From positions 62,001 to 126,000 of the forward strand of contig CALMYG010000022.1 in the NCBI GenBank assembly GCA_937873455.1: a stretch of 64,000 bases of DNA, given 5' to 3'. This DNA is from an uncultured Verrucomicrobiota bacterium (GTDB lineage Bacteria > Verrucomicrobiota > Kiritimatiellia > CAIVKH01). Each line of letters begins with the position of its first letter. Positions within the stretch are counted from its first letter, which is position 1. Shown here one piece after another: positions 1 through 8,230 of this stretch. The position numbers and the translations under genes are program-made. Below the pieces are notes generated by a model. It ran no database searches. It worked only from the letters and a program-made list of their open reading frames with translations, and was not told where the DNA came from.

Positions 1-1303
1 CGGAAATCGGAATGTCGAAGCGGCGGCGGAACGTACGCAGCTCGTCCTCGTTTAGCTTTTTCTGCTGGTGGGTGATGTTCTTGCCTTCGCCGGCTTCCCC
101 GAGACCGTAGCCCTTGACGGTACGGGCGAGAATAACGGTCGGCGCACCGGAGGCATTGTTGTACGCGGCGCGGAACGCGGCATACACCTTCTCCGGGTCA
201 TGTCCGCCCATCCGCATGTGGGTGAGCTGCTCGTCGGTGAGATGCTCGACCATCTTGAGGGTCTCGGGGTATTTCCCGAAAAAGTTTTTGCGGATGTAGG
301 CGCCGTCTTGGGTGGAATACTTCTGGAATTCTCCGTCGACCACTTCGCCCATGCGCTTGACCAGAATGCCGTCCTTGTCTTTGGCGAGCAGGTCATCCCA
401 GTCGCTGCCCCAGATGACTTTGATGACATTCCAGCCGTTGCCGCGGAAGTTGGCTTCGAGTTCCTGGATGATCTGGCCGTTGCCGCGGACCGGGCCGTCG
501 AGGCGTTGGAGGTTGCAATTGATGACGAAGATCAGGTTGTCGAGTTTTTCGCGGGTGGCCAGGCTGATGGCGCCGAGGGATTCCGGCTCGTCGGTTTCGC
601 CATCGCCGAGGAACGCGATGACTTTGGAGTCGGACTCGGGAATAAGGCCGCGATCTTCGAGGTAACGGATAAAGCGGGCCTGGTAAATGGCCATGATGGG
701 GCCGAGACCCATGGAAACCGTGGGAAACTGCCAGAAGTCGGGCATCAACCAAGGGTGGGGGTAGGAGGACAATCCGCCGCCCGGGGCCAGTTCGCGGCGG
801 AAGTTTTCCAGGTGTTTGGGGGTCAGGCGGCCTTCGAGGAACGCCCGGGCATAAATACCCGGCGAGGCATGGCCTTGAAAATAGACAAAGTCGCCGAGGT
901 GCTTATCGTTGCGGCCGCGGAAGAAATGGTTGAATCCGACCTCGTACAACGTGGCGGCGGAGGCGTAGGTGGAAATGTGACCGCCCACGCTGGCATCCAA
1001 CTTGTTGGCGCGCACGACCATGGCCATGGCGTTCCAGCGGATGATGCTCTTGATGCGGCGTTCAACTTCGCGGTCGCCGGGGAAGGGCGGCTGGTGTTCG
1101 ACGGCGATGGTGTTGGTGTACGGGGTGACGGACGTCATCGGAAGCTTGACGCCCTTTTTCTGGGCGCGAATCTGCAAATCCAACATCAAATCACGTACCC
1201 GCTCCTTGCCGCGGCGGGCAATGACTTCGTCCAGCGAATTCAGCCAGTCGATGGTCTCGAGCTTGTCCAGTTCCAGTTGTTCCTCAACATGAGCATCGGT
1301 CAT
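1..1303 (-). CDS. aceE: Pyruvate dehydrogenase E1 component, homodimeric AceE type (3' part missing)
   Basis: The minus strand reads open from an ATG at 1303 to the left window edge, so only the N-terminal ~434 residues are present. AceE decarboxylates pyruvate with thiamine diphosphate and acetylates the E2 lipoyl group in the cytosolic pyruvate dehydrogenase complex. The protein starts MTDAHVEEQLELDKLETIDW and carries AceE-type segments such as GGHISTYASAATLYEVGFNH, GGGLSSYPHPWLMPDFW and the ThDP-binding GDGETDEPES followed ~26 residues later by NCNLQRLDGPV. This is the single-chain form, not the alpha/beta E1. The start is supported by an AAGGAAGG ribosome site about 10 bases upstream. E2 and E3 would be expected to the left, outside the window. 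The long frame on the opposite strand is a shadow. Confidence 0.96.
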   Translation of the reverse strand, partial: MTDAHVEEQLELDKLETIDWLNSLDEVIARRGKERVRDLMLDLQIRAQKKGVKLPMTSVTPYTNTIAVEHQPPFPGDREVERRIKSIIRWNAMAMVVRANKLDASVGGHISTYASAATLYEVGFNHFFRGRNDKHLGDFVYFQGHASPGIYARAFLEGRLTPKHLENFRRELAPGGGLSSYPHPWLMPDFWQFPTVSMGLGPIMAIYQARFIRYLEDRGLIPESDSKVIAFLGDGETDEPESLGAISLATREKLDNLIFVINCNLQRLDGPVRGNGQIIQELEANFRGNGWNVIKVIWGSDWDDLLAKDKDGILVKRMGEVVDGEFQKYSTQDGAYIRKNFFGKYPETLKMVEHLTDEQLTHMRMGGHDPEKVYAAFRAAYNNASGAPTVILARTVKGYGLGEAGEGKNITHQQKKLNEDELRTFRRRFDIPIS

Positions 1304-1526
1304 AATGGGTAGCCTTCCTTACCTCGCGTTGTTTCAACGAGTTCGGCGTCGGGTCGTCAACATGTGCGGGTGCGCATTGCCACCCGTTCCGCCATCTTGC
1401 CGTCGCCGCCAAAAGCCAATAAAGGTACGGGTTCGTGTTGAAAAACGCAAGTCAGGATGAAAGGAGCGGATACGATTTTCCCCGATACACGGAACGAACG
1501 CGGAGTAAGGCCGGTGCGGCCGGTTT

Positions 1527-2945
1527 TTATGATGTCCGGCGGGGCAGGTGTACGGAAAAGGTGCTGCCTTGGCCGATCTGGCTTTCCACAAGGATTTTTC
1601 CGCCATGCGCACTTACGATATGTTTAACAATGGCCAGGCCGAGTCCGGTACCGCCGGCTTTGCGGCTGCGGGCCTTGTCGACCCGGTAAAACCGCTCAAA
1701 AATCCGCTGCAAATGGGCAGCCTCGATCCCGCAACCCTGGTCGGTGACCCGGATGATCCACTCGGACTCCGATGGGGTGACGGTCAACCGGACAGCCCGG
1801 TCGGGATCACTGTATTTGATGGCATTGTCGATCAGGTTGACCATGACCTGTTCAAGCAGGGGGGCGTTGAAATCCGCCGACCACTCGGGATCGCAGGAGG
1901 TTTCGATGCGGATGTTCTTTTCGGCGGCCTGCCGCGATACGGAATGCATGGCGGATTGCAGCAGATCCATGAGTTTGCCCGGCTTAACCGCCACGTGACC
2001 TTGTTCGACGTCTTGTTCGATCCGGGAGAGGCTGAGCAGGTCTTCGATGATGGCTTGCAGCCGGTCAACCTGCTTGGCGATGATTTTACAGAAACGCATC
2101 GCCTCCTGGGGTTCGCCGATGGCGCCTTCGATGAGGGTTTCGACGAAGCCCTTGATGGAGGTCAGCGGGGTTTTAAGCTCGTGCGATACATTGGCGACAA
2201 AATCCCGCCGCACCCGCTCGAGCCGGCGCAGGCGGGTGATATCGTTGAGCACGATCAACGCGCCCGAGTCGCCGCCCGCCGGGGTGCGCAGTGGCGTGCA
2301 GTGGACCTGGAGCGACCGTTCGGTCGAGCCGTGAAAGACAATTTCACCCTCACTGGAAATCCGTTGTTCCAGGGTGCGGGCGATCATGTCGTGCAAATCG
2401 CGGTTACGGATGATTTCCAGCAGGGAACGGCCGGTGATCAGATCCGCGCGGGCGCCGAGCAAGTGGGATGCGGCGGCATTAATGTGGAGGATCGAGACGT
2501 CCGGATCGACGGCGATGACGCCTTCCACCATGCTGCCGAGCATCGCTTCCTGCTCGATGCGCTGCTGGTTGATGGTGGAAATTCGCTCGTCGAGCTGGGC
2601 GGCCATCTGGTTCAAGGTTTCAGCCAGGCCGGCCAGTTCCTCGGAGGGGGGAATTTCCAGGCGAAAGCCGAGATCGCCGGCGGCAAACCGCCTTGCCCCG
2701 GCGCGGGTGTCTTCCAGCGAGCGGCTGATGCGCAGGATGACCATGAAGCCGAGCCCGGAGATCAACGCCCCGACGCCGAGGCCGATAGCCACCACCCGGC
2801 TGTTCAGCCAGCCATCCCGGGTGGTGTCACGCCGGGACGCGTTCCAGGTGTCATGGGCTACGTAAAGAATGCTGCCGAGCGATACCAGGGAGAGCAGCAG
2901 GTAAAACGGGTATAGTTTCCAGAGTAATTTGCGGCGCGACGTCAT
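1527..2945 (-). CDS. PhoR-like membrane sensor histidine kinase
   Basis: A 472-residue inner-membrane sensor kinase. Visible in order: TM1 (~13-31), a very short external loop, TM2 (~51-71), HAMP (~72-123), PAS (~130-238), HisKA with H-box NVSHELKTPLTSIKGF (phospho-His at ~255), then HATPase with N-box MVNLIDNAIKYS, G1 DQGCGI, F-box ERFYRVD and G2 GGTGLGLAI. This is the PhoR architecture. The loop of only ~20 residues leaves little room for an extracellular ligand domain, so sensing may be through the PAS domain, the membrane or a partner protein. The start codon overlaps the stop of the response-regulator gene by four bases (ATGA), so the two are translationally coupled. No phosphate-uptake genes are adjacent, so the PhoR name rests on architecture only. 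Confidence 0.9.
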   Translation of the reverse strand: MTSRRKLLWKLYPFYLLLSLVSLGSILYVAHDTWNASRRDTTRDGWLNSRVVAIGLGVGALISGLGFMVILRISRSLEDTRAGARRFAAGDLGFRLEIPPSEELAGLAETLNQMAAQLDERISTINQQRIEQEAMLGSMVEGVIAVDPDVSILHINAAASHLLGARADLITGRSLLEIIRNRDLHDMIARTLEQRISSEGEIVFHGSTERSLQVHCTPLRTPAGGDSGALIVLNDITRLRRLERVRRDFVANVSHELKTPLTSIKGFVETLIEGAIGEPQEAMRFCKIIAKQVDRLQAIIEDLLSLSRIEQDVEQGHVAVKPGKLMDLLQSAMHSVSRQAAEKNIRIETSCDPEWSADFNAPLLEQVMVNLIDNAIKYSDPDRAVRLTVTPSESEWIIRVTDQGCGIEAAHLQRIFERFYRVDKARSRKAGGTGLGLAIVKHIVSAHGGKILVESQIGQGSTFSVHLPRRTS

Positions 2946-3628
2946 TCCTTGAAACGGTAGCCGACGCCACGAACGGTCTCAATCAAATTGCCGTACATCC
3001 CGAGCTTGCGGCGCAAGCCGACAATCTGCACGTCCACCGAGCGGTCGGTTACCGGGTAGTCTTCACCCCGCACCGCGTCCACGATCTGCTGCCGGGTGTA
3101 TACCCAGCCGGGCCGGCGGGCGAGGAATTGAAGGACGCGAAACTCGGTGAAGGTAAGGTCGACCGGCTTGTTTTTGATCATCACCTCGTGACGTCCGGGG
3201 TGGATCACCAGGTCTTTGTGTTTGATGGTGGTATGGTCGTCCATGCCTTCGCGGTTTTTCCGGCGGAGGAGATTGCGGATGCGGGCGATGACCACCTTGG
3301 GGCTGAAGGGCTTGGTCATGTAGTCGTCCGCCCCGAGTTCGAGGCCGGTGACGATATCGGACTCCTCGCCCTTGGCGGTTAGCATCACGATGGGGATGTT
3401 CATCGTGTCCGCGTCGTGTTTAAGCAGTTTGCAAACCTCGAGACCGTCCATGCCGGGGAGCATGAGGTCGAGCAGGATCACATCGGGTTGGTTGCGTTTG
3501 GCCGCCTCCATGGCGGTTTCGCCGGTCATGGCCACGGAAACCTGATACCCCTCCTTGGTCAAGTTGTACTTGATCAGTTCGAGAATATCTTCCTCGTCTT
3601 CCACCACCAGAATTTTTTCGCGGGCCAT
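2942..3628 (-). CDS. PhoB-like OmpR-family response regulator
   Basis: A 228-residue DNA-binding response regulator. The receiver domain (~1-120) shows the acidic pocket VVEDEED, phospho-acceptor Asp54 in LLDLMLPGMDG, and the conserved Thr/Lys of MLTAKGEE and MTKPFSP. The C-terminal winged helix (~130-228) has TFTEFRVLQFLARRPGWVY, DRSVDVQIVGLRRKLG and ETVRGVGYRFKE. It should be phosphorylated by the kinase encoded next and control transcription. I place the start at 3628 because AGGAAAGGA lies just upstream; a longer frame from 3655 would translate through that ribosome site. It precedes the kinase gene and overlaps it by four bases. The regulon is unknown. Confidence 0.92.
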   Translation of the reverse strand: MAREKILVVEDEEDILELIKYNLTKEGYQVSVAMTGETAMEAAKRNQPDVILLDLMLPGMDGLEVCKLLKHDADTMNIPIVMLTAKGEESDIVTGLELGADDYMTKPFSPKVVIARIRNLLRRKNREGMDDHTTIKHKDLVIHPGRHEVMIKNKPVDLTFTEFRVLQFLARRPGWVYTRQQIVDAVRGEDYPVTDRSVDVQIVGLRRKLGMYGNLIETVRGVGYRFKE

Positions 3629-3711
3629 AGGGGAGTCCTTTCCTGTCGGAAGCACACTATCATCGGTAACGGTTAGAAAACGATGAGGGCTTGGTGAGAC
3701 TTTGGCATGGG

Positions 3712-4353
3712 TCAGGCCCAGTCAAACGATTGGAGGAAGGGGTTGTGGCGGCGTTCGGCCCCGATGGTTGTTTCGGGTCCGTGCCCGCAATAAACGGTGA
3801 CGTCGTCGGGCAGGGTCAGCAATCGTTTTAGCGACGCCGCCAGATCGGCCGGGCGCGCCCCGGGCAGGTCGGACCGGCCGATGGCGCCCCTGAACAAGGT
3901 GTCGCCCCCGAAGAGCATTTTTTCCGCGGGGAAATAAAACGCGACGCCTCCAGGCGAATGTCCCGGGGTTTCGATAATGCGGTAGGTGAGGCCGATATCC
4001 GTCCATTCCTGGCCTTCGGCCAGTTCGCGTTCGATGCGGGGCGGGGCGCGGGGCGCATCGTAATACGGCGGAAATGCCGCCCGCTCGGTGAAGGCCCAGC
4101 GTGCGTCGGCGGGATGCATGGCCACCGGAGCCGGAAACGCCGCGACCAAATCGGCCAGAGCCGAAACGTGGTCGACATGGCCATGGGTGATCAGATGCGC
4201 GGCAACCGTGAGGCCGTTGGTCCGCAGGTACTCGATAATCTGTGGCGCGTCGTCCCCGGGATCAACCACCAGGGCCTTGTCCTGATCCTCGTGACGGATC
4301 ACGAAGCAATTGGAATCAAAGAGGCTGACGACCAGGGTTTCGATGTGAACCAT
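3712..4353 (-). CDS. MBL-fold metallo-hydrolase (glyoxalase II-like)
   Basis: A 213-residue metallo-beta-lactamase-fold hydrolase. The metal motif HxHxDH is THGHVDH (His57, His59, Asp61, His62), followed by PGHSPGG (His132), FGGDTLF (Asp151) and YCGHGPETT (His191). This is the ligand set of the short glyoxalase II-like/YcbL group, which lacks the C-terminal hydroxyacylglutathione-binding domain. It is probably cytosolic, acting on a thioester or related substrate; the substrate cannot be read from sequence. The gene lies 16 bases downstream of the DUF5989 gene in the same direction, and a GGGGGA site precedes the ATG. Short family members have many roles, so only the fold and metal site are firm. 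Confidence 0.88.
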   Translation of the reverse strand: MVHIETLVVSLFDSNCFVIRHEDQDKALVVDPGDDAPQIIEYLRTNGLTVAAHLITHGHVDHVSALADLVAAFPAPVAMHPADARWAFTERAAFPPYYDAPRAPPRIERELAEGQEWTDIGLTYRIIETPGHSPGGVAFYFPAEKMLFGGDTLFRGAIGRSDLPGARPADLAASLKRLLTLPDDVTVYCGHGPETTIGAERRHNPFLQSFDWA

Positions 4354-4369
4354 GCGTCCCCCGGAGATT

Positions 4370-4534
4370 TTAGAACAACGTGTAAATAAAAGGCGCCACG
4401 CTGCTGCCGCCGATGATGAAGGCCATCAGTACGAACAGCACCAGCACGATGGGGATGATCCACCATGCCTTGTTCTGCCAGGCGAACTCCATAAATTCGC
4501 CGAATAACCTTCCCAAATAACGTAAAGCCCGCAT
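4370..4534 (-). CDS. DUF5989-type single-span membrane micro-protein
   Basis: A 54-residue protein: a short amphipathic N-terminus (MRALRYLGRLFGEFMEFAW), the conserved-looking QNKAWWIIP, one long hydrophobic span (~25-42) and the ending APFIYTLF. The pattern F..F...NK.WW..P followed by one TM helix and PFIYTLF is what I know as DUF5989, a family often found beside carbamoyltransferases. No carbamoyltransferase is seen here. The ATG at 4534 has GAGGACAAGG just upstream. A longer in-frame reading from 4756 overlaps the divergent MscS gene and is not believed. It is probably co-transcribed with the MBL hydrolase. Function is unknown. Confidence 0.8.
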   Translation of the reverse strand: MRALRYLGRLFGEFMEFAWQNKAWWIIPIVLVLFVLMAFIIGGSSVAPFIYTLF

Positions 4535-4625
4535 TGCCTTGTCCTCAAGTGATTGCCAGTTAATCCGGAAAAAGGTAGAGTCGCCGGGTAGTGTAATCAA
4601 GATCATTTCGTCGGGACGCGTTTTT

Positions 4626-5726
4626 ATGAACATAGATTGGAACACCACCTTGATCGCCGGGAACGAACTTTGGCGTTTGCTGACCCTGTTTGGGGTGATT
4701 ACCATCGCCATGATCGCGGCCAAGCTCGGCAAGGCGGCCCTGCTGCAGGCGGCCAACCGGTTTGAAGGTCACGGACGGTTTTTGGTCGCCACCGGTCTGC
4801 GGGCTTTGGCGAAGTCGATTGCCTTTGCCGCCGTAGCCTTGGCGTTTCCCATCGGCGCGGCCTTTTTGAATATGGGCGATGCGGTGGGCGGCATCGTGCG
4901 CGCGACCCAGGCCGTGTTGATCAGCCTGGCCGTCGGGTTCACGCTTTATCAGATGGTGGATGTCGTCTTCATCTGGTTGCACAACCGGGCGGTCCGCAGC
5001 GGCAGCGGGATGGATAATATGTTGGTGCCGGTCGTTCGCACCAGTTTGCGGGTTACCATCATCATCCTCACCCTGCTTCAGGTCGCGCAATCGCTTACCG
5101 ATAAACCGCTGACCTCGATCATCGCCGGTCTCGGCGTGGGCGGCCTGGCCGTCGCACTGGCCGCGCAAGACACCATCAAGCATTTCTTCGGTTCGCTGGT
5201 CTTGTTCGCCGACAAACCGTTTCAAGTTGGCGAGCGGGTGACCGTCGATGCGGTGGACGGCACCATCGAGGAGGTCGGTTTCCGCTCAACCCGTATTCGC
5301 ACCCTGGAAGGCCACCTGGTCACCATTCCCAACGGCGATCTCGCCAACAAAACCATCATCAACATTACCCGGCGCCCGCATATCCGGCATCGTTCCGTGT
5401 TTAGCATAACCTATGACACCCCGCCGGCCAAGGTGGAACGGGCAATCGTCCTGCTCAAGGAACTGCTGGCCGATCACGAAGGCATGGACGCAAAGTTCCC
5501 TCCCCGGGTGGCCTTCCATGAATACGGCGCGGCCTCCCTGAATATTCTGGTCCTGTTCTGGTACCATCCCGGCGATTACTGGAGTTACATGGGCTTTCTC
5601 GAAAAACTGAACCTCCGGATTCTCGAAACCTTCAACCGCGAAGGAATCGATTTCGCCTTCCCGACCCAGACCCTGTACCTGGCCGGAGATTCCAAGCGCC
5701 CCCTGCCGGCGGCGCCGCGAGTATGA
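4626..5726 (+). CDS. MscS-family mechanosensitive ion channel
   Basis: A 366-residue small-conductance mechanosensitive channel, predicted in the inner membrane and opening on osmotic downshock. Hydrophobic spans occupy roughly the first 160 residues. The pore-lining TM3 is GLGVGGLAVALAAQDTIKHF, followed by the MscS signature FGSLVLFADKPFQVGERV and the beta domain GTIEEVGFRSTRIRTLEGH with VTIPNGDLANKTIIN. The C-terminal vestibule domain follows, ending near residue 366. The start at 4626 (MNIDWNTT) avoids overlap with the divergent DUF5989 gene; an upstream in-frame ATG at 4539 would add 29 residues. It does not show the long extra N-terminal domains of MscK or MscM. No ribosome site is strong. 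Confidence 0.9.
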   Translation: MNIDWNTTLIAGNELWRLLTLFGVITIAMIAAKLGKAALLQAANRFEGHGRFLVATGLRALAKSIAFAAVALAFPIGAAFLNMGDAVGGIVRATQAVLISLAVGFTLYQMVDVVFIWLHNRAVRSGSGMDNMLVPVVRTSLRVTIIILTLLQVAQSLTDKPLTSIIAGLGVGGLAVALAAQDTIKHFFGSLVLFADKPFQVGERVTVDAVDGTIEEVGFRSTRIRTLEGHLVTIPNGDLANKTIINITRRPHIRHRSVFSITYDTPPAKVERAIVLLKELLADHEGMDAKFPPRVAFHEYGAASLNILVLFWYHPGDYWSYMGFLEKLNLRILETFNREGIDFAFPTQTLYLAGDSKRPLPAAPRV

Positions 5727-5752
5727 ATGCGATCCCCATGCCATGGAAAAAG

Positions 5753-5799
5753 TTCCAATCCTTGGAACTTTGGCCCCAAAAAAGTTCCAATCCTTGGAA
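5753..5799 (+). repeat. Paired-palindrome module, copy 1 (TTCCAAnnnTTGGAA x2)
   Basis: Two 15-bp palindromes TTCCAATCCTTGGAA (5753-5767 and 5785-5799) are separated by the 17-base spacer CTTTGGCCCCAAAAAAG. The module lies between the MscS stop and the yggS start. The same layout and spacer length recur at 23223 and 52913. Confidence 0.9.
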
Positions 5800-5880
5800 G
5801 TGTGACGGGCTGAGCACGCGCAACCCCGACAGCACGAAATCAACCCTAGGAGTCGGGCTTGCTCAATTCCTCCTTGAGCC

Positions 5881-6591
5881 ATGAGCACGATTGCCGACCG
5901 AATAACCGCGGTACAAGAACGGTTGCTCCGCGCGATCGAGAACGCCGGACGCGACCCCGGCGAGGTCGCGTTGATGGCGGTCTCCAAAAATCACGGACCC
6001 GATGCGGTACGGGAAGCGGCGGCCTGCGGTATCACCCTGTTGGGCGAAAACCGTGTTCAGGAGGCGGCGGCGAAAATTCCCGAGTGTCCGGGGCATTTGC
6101 ACTGGCACTTGATCGGCCACCTGCAACGCAACAAGGTGAAGCCCGCGGTGGAATACTTTGAAGCCATTCATTCCGTTGATTCGCTCCGCCTGCTTGAAGC
6201 CCTCCAGCAGGCGTGCGATCAGGCTGGGCGGCGTTTGACGATTTATCTGGAAGTCAATGTGTCGGGCGAGTCGGTAAAATTCGGCTTTAAACCGGACGAG
6301 GTGCCGGCGATCTTGCGGCGTTCGCCTGAGTGGACCCGACTGGATATCAACGGACTGATGACGATTCCGCCGTTCACCGAGGACCCCGAGGGCGCGCGGC
6401 CGCATTTTCGCGCGTTGCGGGAATGCCGGAACCGCTGGCAGGACGAGACCGGCATTCCGCTTCCGGTCTTGTCGATGGGCATGTCGCACGATCTTGAAGT
6501 CGCGGTGGAGGAGGGCAGTCATATCGTCCGGATTGGTACCGCGATATTTGGCCCGCGTCCCAAACCGCAACCGATGGGAGAGGATTTGTGA
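5881..6591 (+). CDS. yggS: YggS/PROSC-family PLP homeostasis protein
   Basis: A 236-residue PLP-binding protein of the YggS family (alanine-racemase-like TIM barrel, no known catalysis). These proteins buffer cytosolic pyridoxal 5'-phosphate and affect amino-acid pools. The PLP lysine is Lys36 in AVSKNHG (most relatives have AVSKTxP), followed by GENRVQEA, HLIGHLQRNK, the loop HSVDSLRLL, LSMGMSHDLEVAV and the phosphate-binding VRIGTAIFGPR. Length is typical. It overlaps proC by four bases (GTGA), the conserved yggS-proC pairing, and lies just downstream of the paired-palindrome module. The start has only a weak ribosome site. Confidence 0.94.
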   Translation: MSTIADRITAVQERLLRAIENAGRDPGEVALMAVSKNHGPDAVREAAACGITLLGENRVQEAAAKIPECPGHLHWHLIGHLQRNKVKPAVEYFEAIHSVDSLRLLEALQQACDQAGRRLTIYLEVNVSGESVKFGFKPDEVPAILRRSPEWTRLDINGLMTIPPFTEDPEGARPHFRALRECRNRWQDETGIPLPVLSMGMSHDLEVAVEEGSHIVRIGTAIFGPRPKPQPMGEDL

Positions 6592-7409
6592 AACCATTCG
6601 CTGAAATTACCGTGGGCTTTATCGGGGCCGGCAACATGGCCGAAGCGATCGTTCGTGGATTGATACAGGGCGGAAACATGACTCCGGAGCGCCTGTTGGC
6701 CTCGGACGTTGCGGAGGAGCGCCGGCGCATTTTTGCCGAACAGTTCGGCGTCCGCGTGGTCGAGGACAACCGGAGCGTCGTAGCCGCCAGCGAAGTGGTG
6801 GTGGTGGCGGTGAAGCCGCAAATGCTCGCCGCCGCACTGGAGACGGTTCACGCGGACTGGCGGCCCGGCCAGTTGCTGATCAGTATTGCCGCCGGCGTTC
6901 GCGCGGAAAAACTCGATGCCGCATGCGGAGGGGTTCCCGCCATCATCCGGGTTATGCCCAACACGCCGGCGCTGGTCGGGCAAGGCCTGTCCGCCTACGC
7001 ACGTGGACCGCGCGCCAACCCCGAACATGGCACGCTGACCGAAGCCTTGTTCGCTACGGTGGGCGATGTTTTGTGCGTGGACGAAACCGCGATGGACGCA
7101 GTCACCGCGATCAGCGGCAGCGGTCCGGCATACGTATTTTATTGGTTGGAAGCCATGCTTGCCGCGGCGGGCGACCTGGGGTTTGACCCGGTCACGGCGC
7201 GTCGTCTGGTCTATCAGACCTTGAGCGGCTCGGCGGCGCTGGCCGCCGCGTCTTCCGAGGCGCCGGAAACGTTGCGCGCCCGGGTGACCTCCAAGGGCGG
7301 AACCACCGAAGCCGCGATCCGCACCCTGGAGGAAGGCCGCGTCAAGGACAACCTGGTCGCGGCGATCCACGCGGCGGCCGCGCGATCACGCGAATTGTCC
7401 AACCTGTAA
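6588..7409 (+). CDS. proC: Pyrroline-5-carboxylate reductase
   Basis: A 273-residue ProC, which reduces pyrroline-5-carboxylate to proline with NAD(P)H in the cytosol. The N-terminal Rossmann motif is GFIGAGNMAEAI; the middle shows VVVAVKPQ and RVMPNTPALVGQG; the C-terminal dimer domain has AISGSGPAYVF and the ProC signature VTSKGGTTEAAI. The start is a GTG at 6588 overlapping the yggS stop (GTGA), with GGGAGAGGA just upstream, so translation is coupled to yggS. Confidence 0.96.
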   Translation: MKPFAEITVGFIGAGNMAEAIVRGLIQGGNMTPERLLASDVAEERRRIFAEQFGVRVVEDNRSVVAASEVVVVAVKPQMLAAALETVHADWRPGQLLISIAAGVRAEKLDAACGGVPAIIRVMPNTPALVGQGLSAYARGPRANPEHGTLTEALFATVGDVLCVDETAMDAVTAISGSGPAYVFYWLEAMLAAAGDLGFDPVTARRLVYQTLSGSAALAAASSEAPETLRARVTSKGGTTEAAIRTLEEGRVKDNLVAAIHAAAARSRELSNL

Positions 7410-7412
7410 CCT

Positions 7413-8225
7413 ATGAGCAAGGAAGACCAGTATCCGCGGGCGTTTCCCGAGCCACATGTCGTGGAGCGTACGGCGTGGCTGCATACGATCACCCGCTTTT
7501 GGGTTACGGTTTTTCTGTTGGTGGTGATCGTATACGTCACGGCGCTGCTCATCGGGCGCACCGACGGGTTTCGCGAGTTGGTTCGGCAGCGCATGGAAAA
7601 AATCCTCGGGCTCCCGATAACAATCGAATCCATGCAGATCAGCCCGGGGTTGGCGTTGCGGTTGGTGGGTTTGCGCGAGGCGGGGGTGACCAACCGCCCA
7701 CCTGCGCTGGTGGTTGGGAGTGCATCGGTGCGCGCCGACGGGTTGGCGATCCTCCGTGGCCGGCCCTTTCCGGTGCGTTCGGTGGAACTCTCGGACGCCG
7801 TCCTCCGCTTCTCGCCGAGAGGAGCGGGCCGTTGGACGCCGTTTCCCGAGCTTGCGGAGACGCTGTTGCCCTGGTTGCAGGTAACCGCTACGGATGCCGC
7901 GGCGGAAACGATCTCGCCCACCGAATGGCTGCGTCGACACGGAATGCGGATATCCGCTGAAAATGTCCGCCTGGTATGGCTATCCGGCGGCGGGGAGGGT
8001 GACCTGCCCGTGGCGCTAGCGGATGGCATTGCCTTCTCCACCGCCAGGGTCCGCCCGTTTGATGAGCCGGTCCTGTGGTGCCGACTTGCCGTCGCGCATG
8101 CCCAAACCGGCGGCGAGGAATGGTTGCGCGATCTGGACCTTGAATTCCTGCGGCTGCCCGATCAGGACGTCATCCTCCGCCTGCGCGGCTGGGAGCCGAC
8201 CGCCGGGGGCAATCCTTATCGATGA
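7413..8225 (+). CDS. Membrane-anchored protein of unknown function (AsmA-like N-terminus)
   Basis: A 270-residue protein four bases downstream of proC and probably in the same operon. It has a cytoplasmic N-terminus (~1-25), one membrane span around 27-47 (FWVTVFLLVVIVYVTALLIG), and a soluble part that should face the periplasm. After the span, LGLPITIESMQISPGLALRL and SVRADGLAILRGRPFPVRSV resemble the start of AsmA/DUF748-type beta-rich proteins, where a membrane anchor precedes descriptions of internal layers. It is far shorter than typical AsmA proteins. No catalytic motif is visible. I do not recognise a named family, and a link to proline or PLP metabolism is not implied by the sequence. 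Confidence 0.7.
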   Translation: MSKEDQYPRAFPEPHVVERTAWLHTITRFWVTVFLLVVIVYVTALLIGRTDGFRELVRQRMEKILGLPITIESMQISPGLALRLVGLREAGVTNRPPALVVGSASVRADGLAILRGRPFPVRSVELSDAVLRFSPRGAGRWTPFPELAETLLPWLQVTATDAAAETISPTEWLRRHGMRISAENVRLVWLSGGGEGDLPVALADGIAFSTARVRPFDEPVLWCRLAVAHAQTGGEEWLRDLDLEFLRLPDQDVILRLRGWEPTAGGNPYR

Positions 8226-8230
8226 TCCTG

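Noticed and set aside
68..1312. Long plus-strand open frame opposite aceE
   Set aside because: The minus strand gives unmistakable AceE sequence; the plus frame is low-complexity shadow coding typical of GC-rich genes.
1509..1521. GGCCG-GTG-CGGCC hairpin followed by GGTTTTTAT
   Set aside because: The T-tract is on the plus strand, where no gene ends; unlikely to be a functional terminator of the minus-strand kinase gene.
1548..2915. 455-residue plus-strand frame opposite the histidine kinase
   Set aside because: No recognisable domain; the minus strand carries all kinase motifs.
3629..3655. Nine-residue extension (MLPTGKDSP) of the response regulator
   Set aside because: It would translate through the AGGAAAGGA ribosome site that fits the ATG at 3628.
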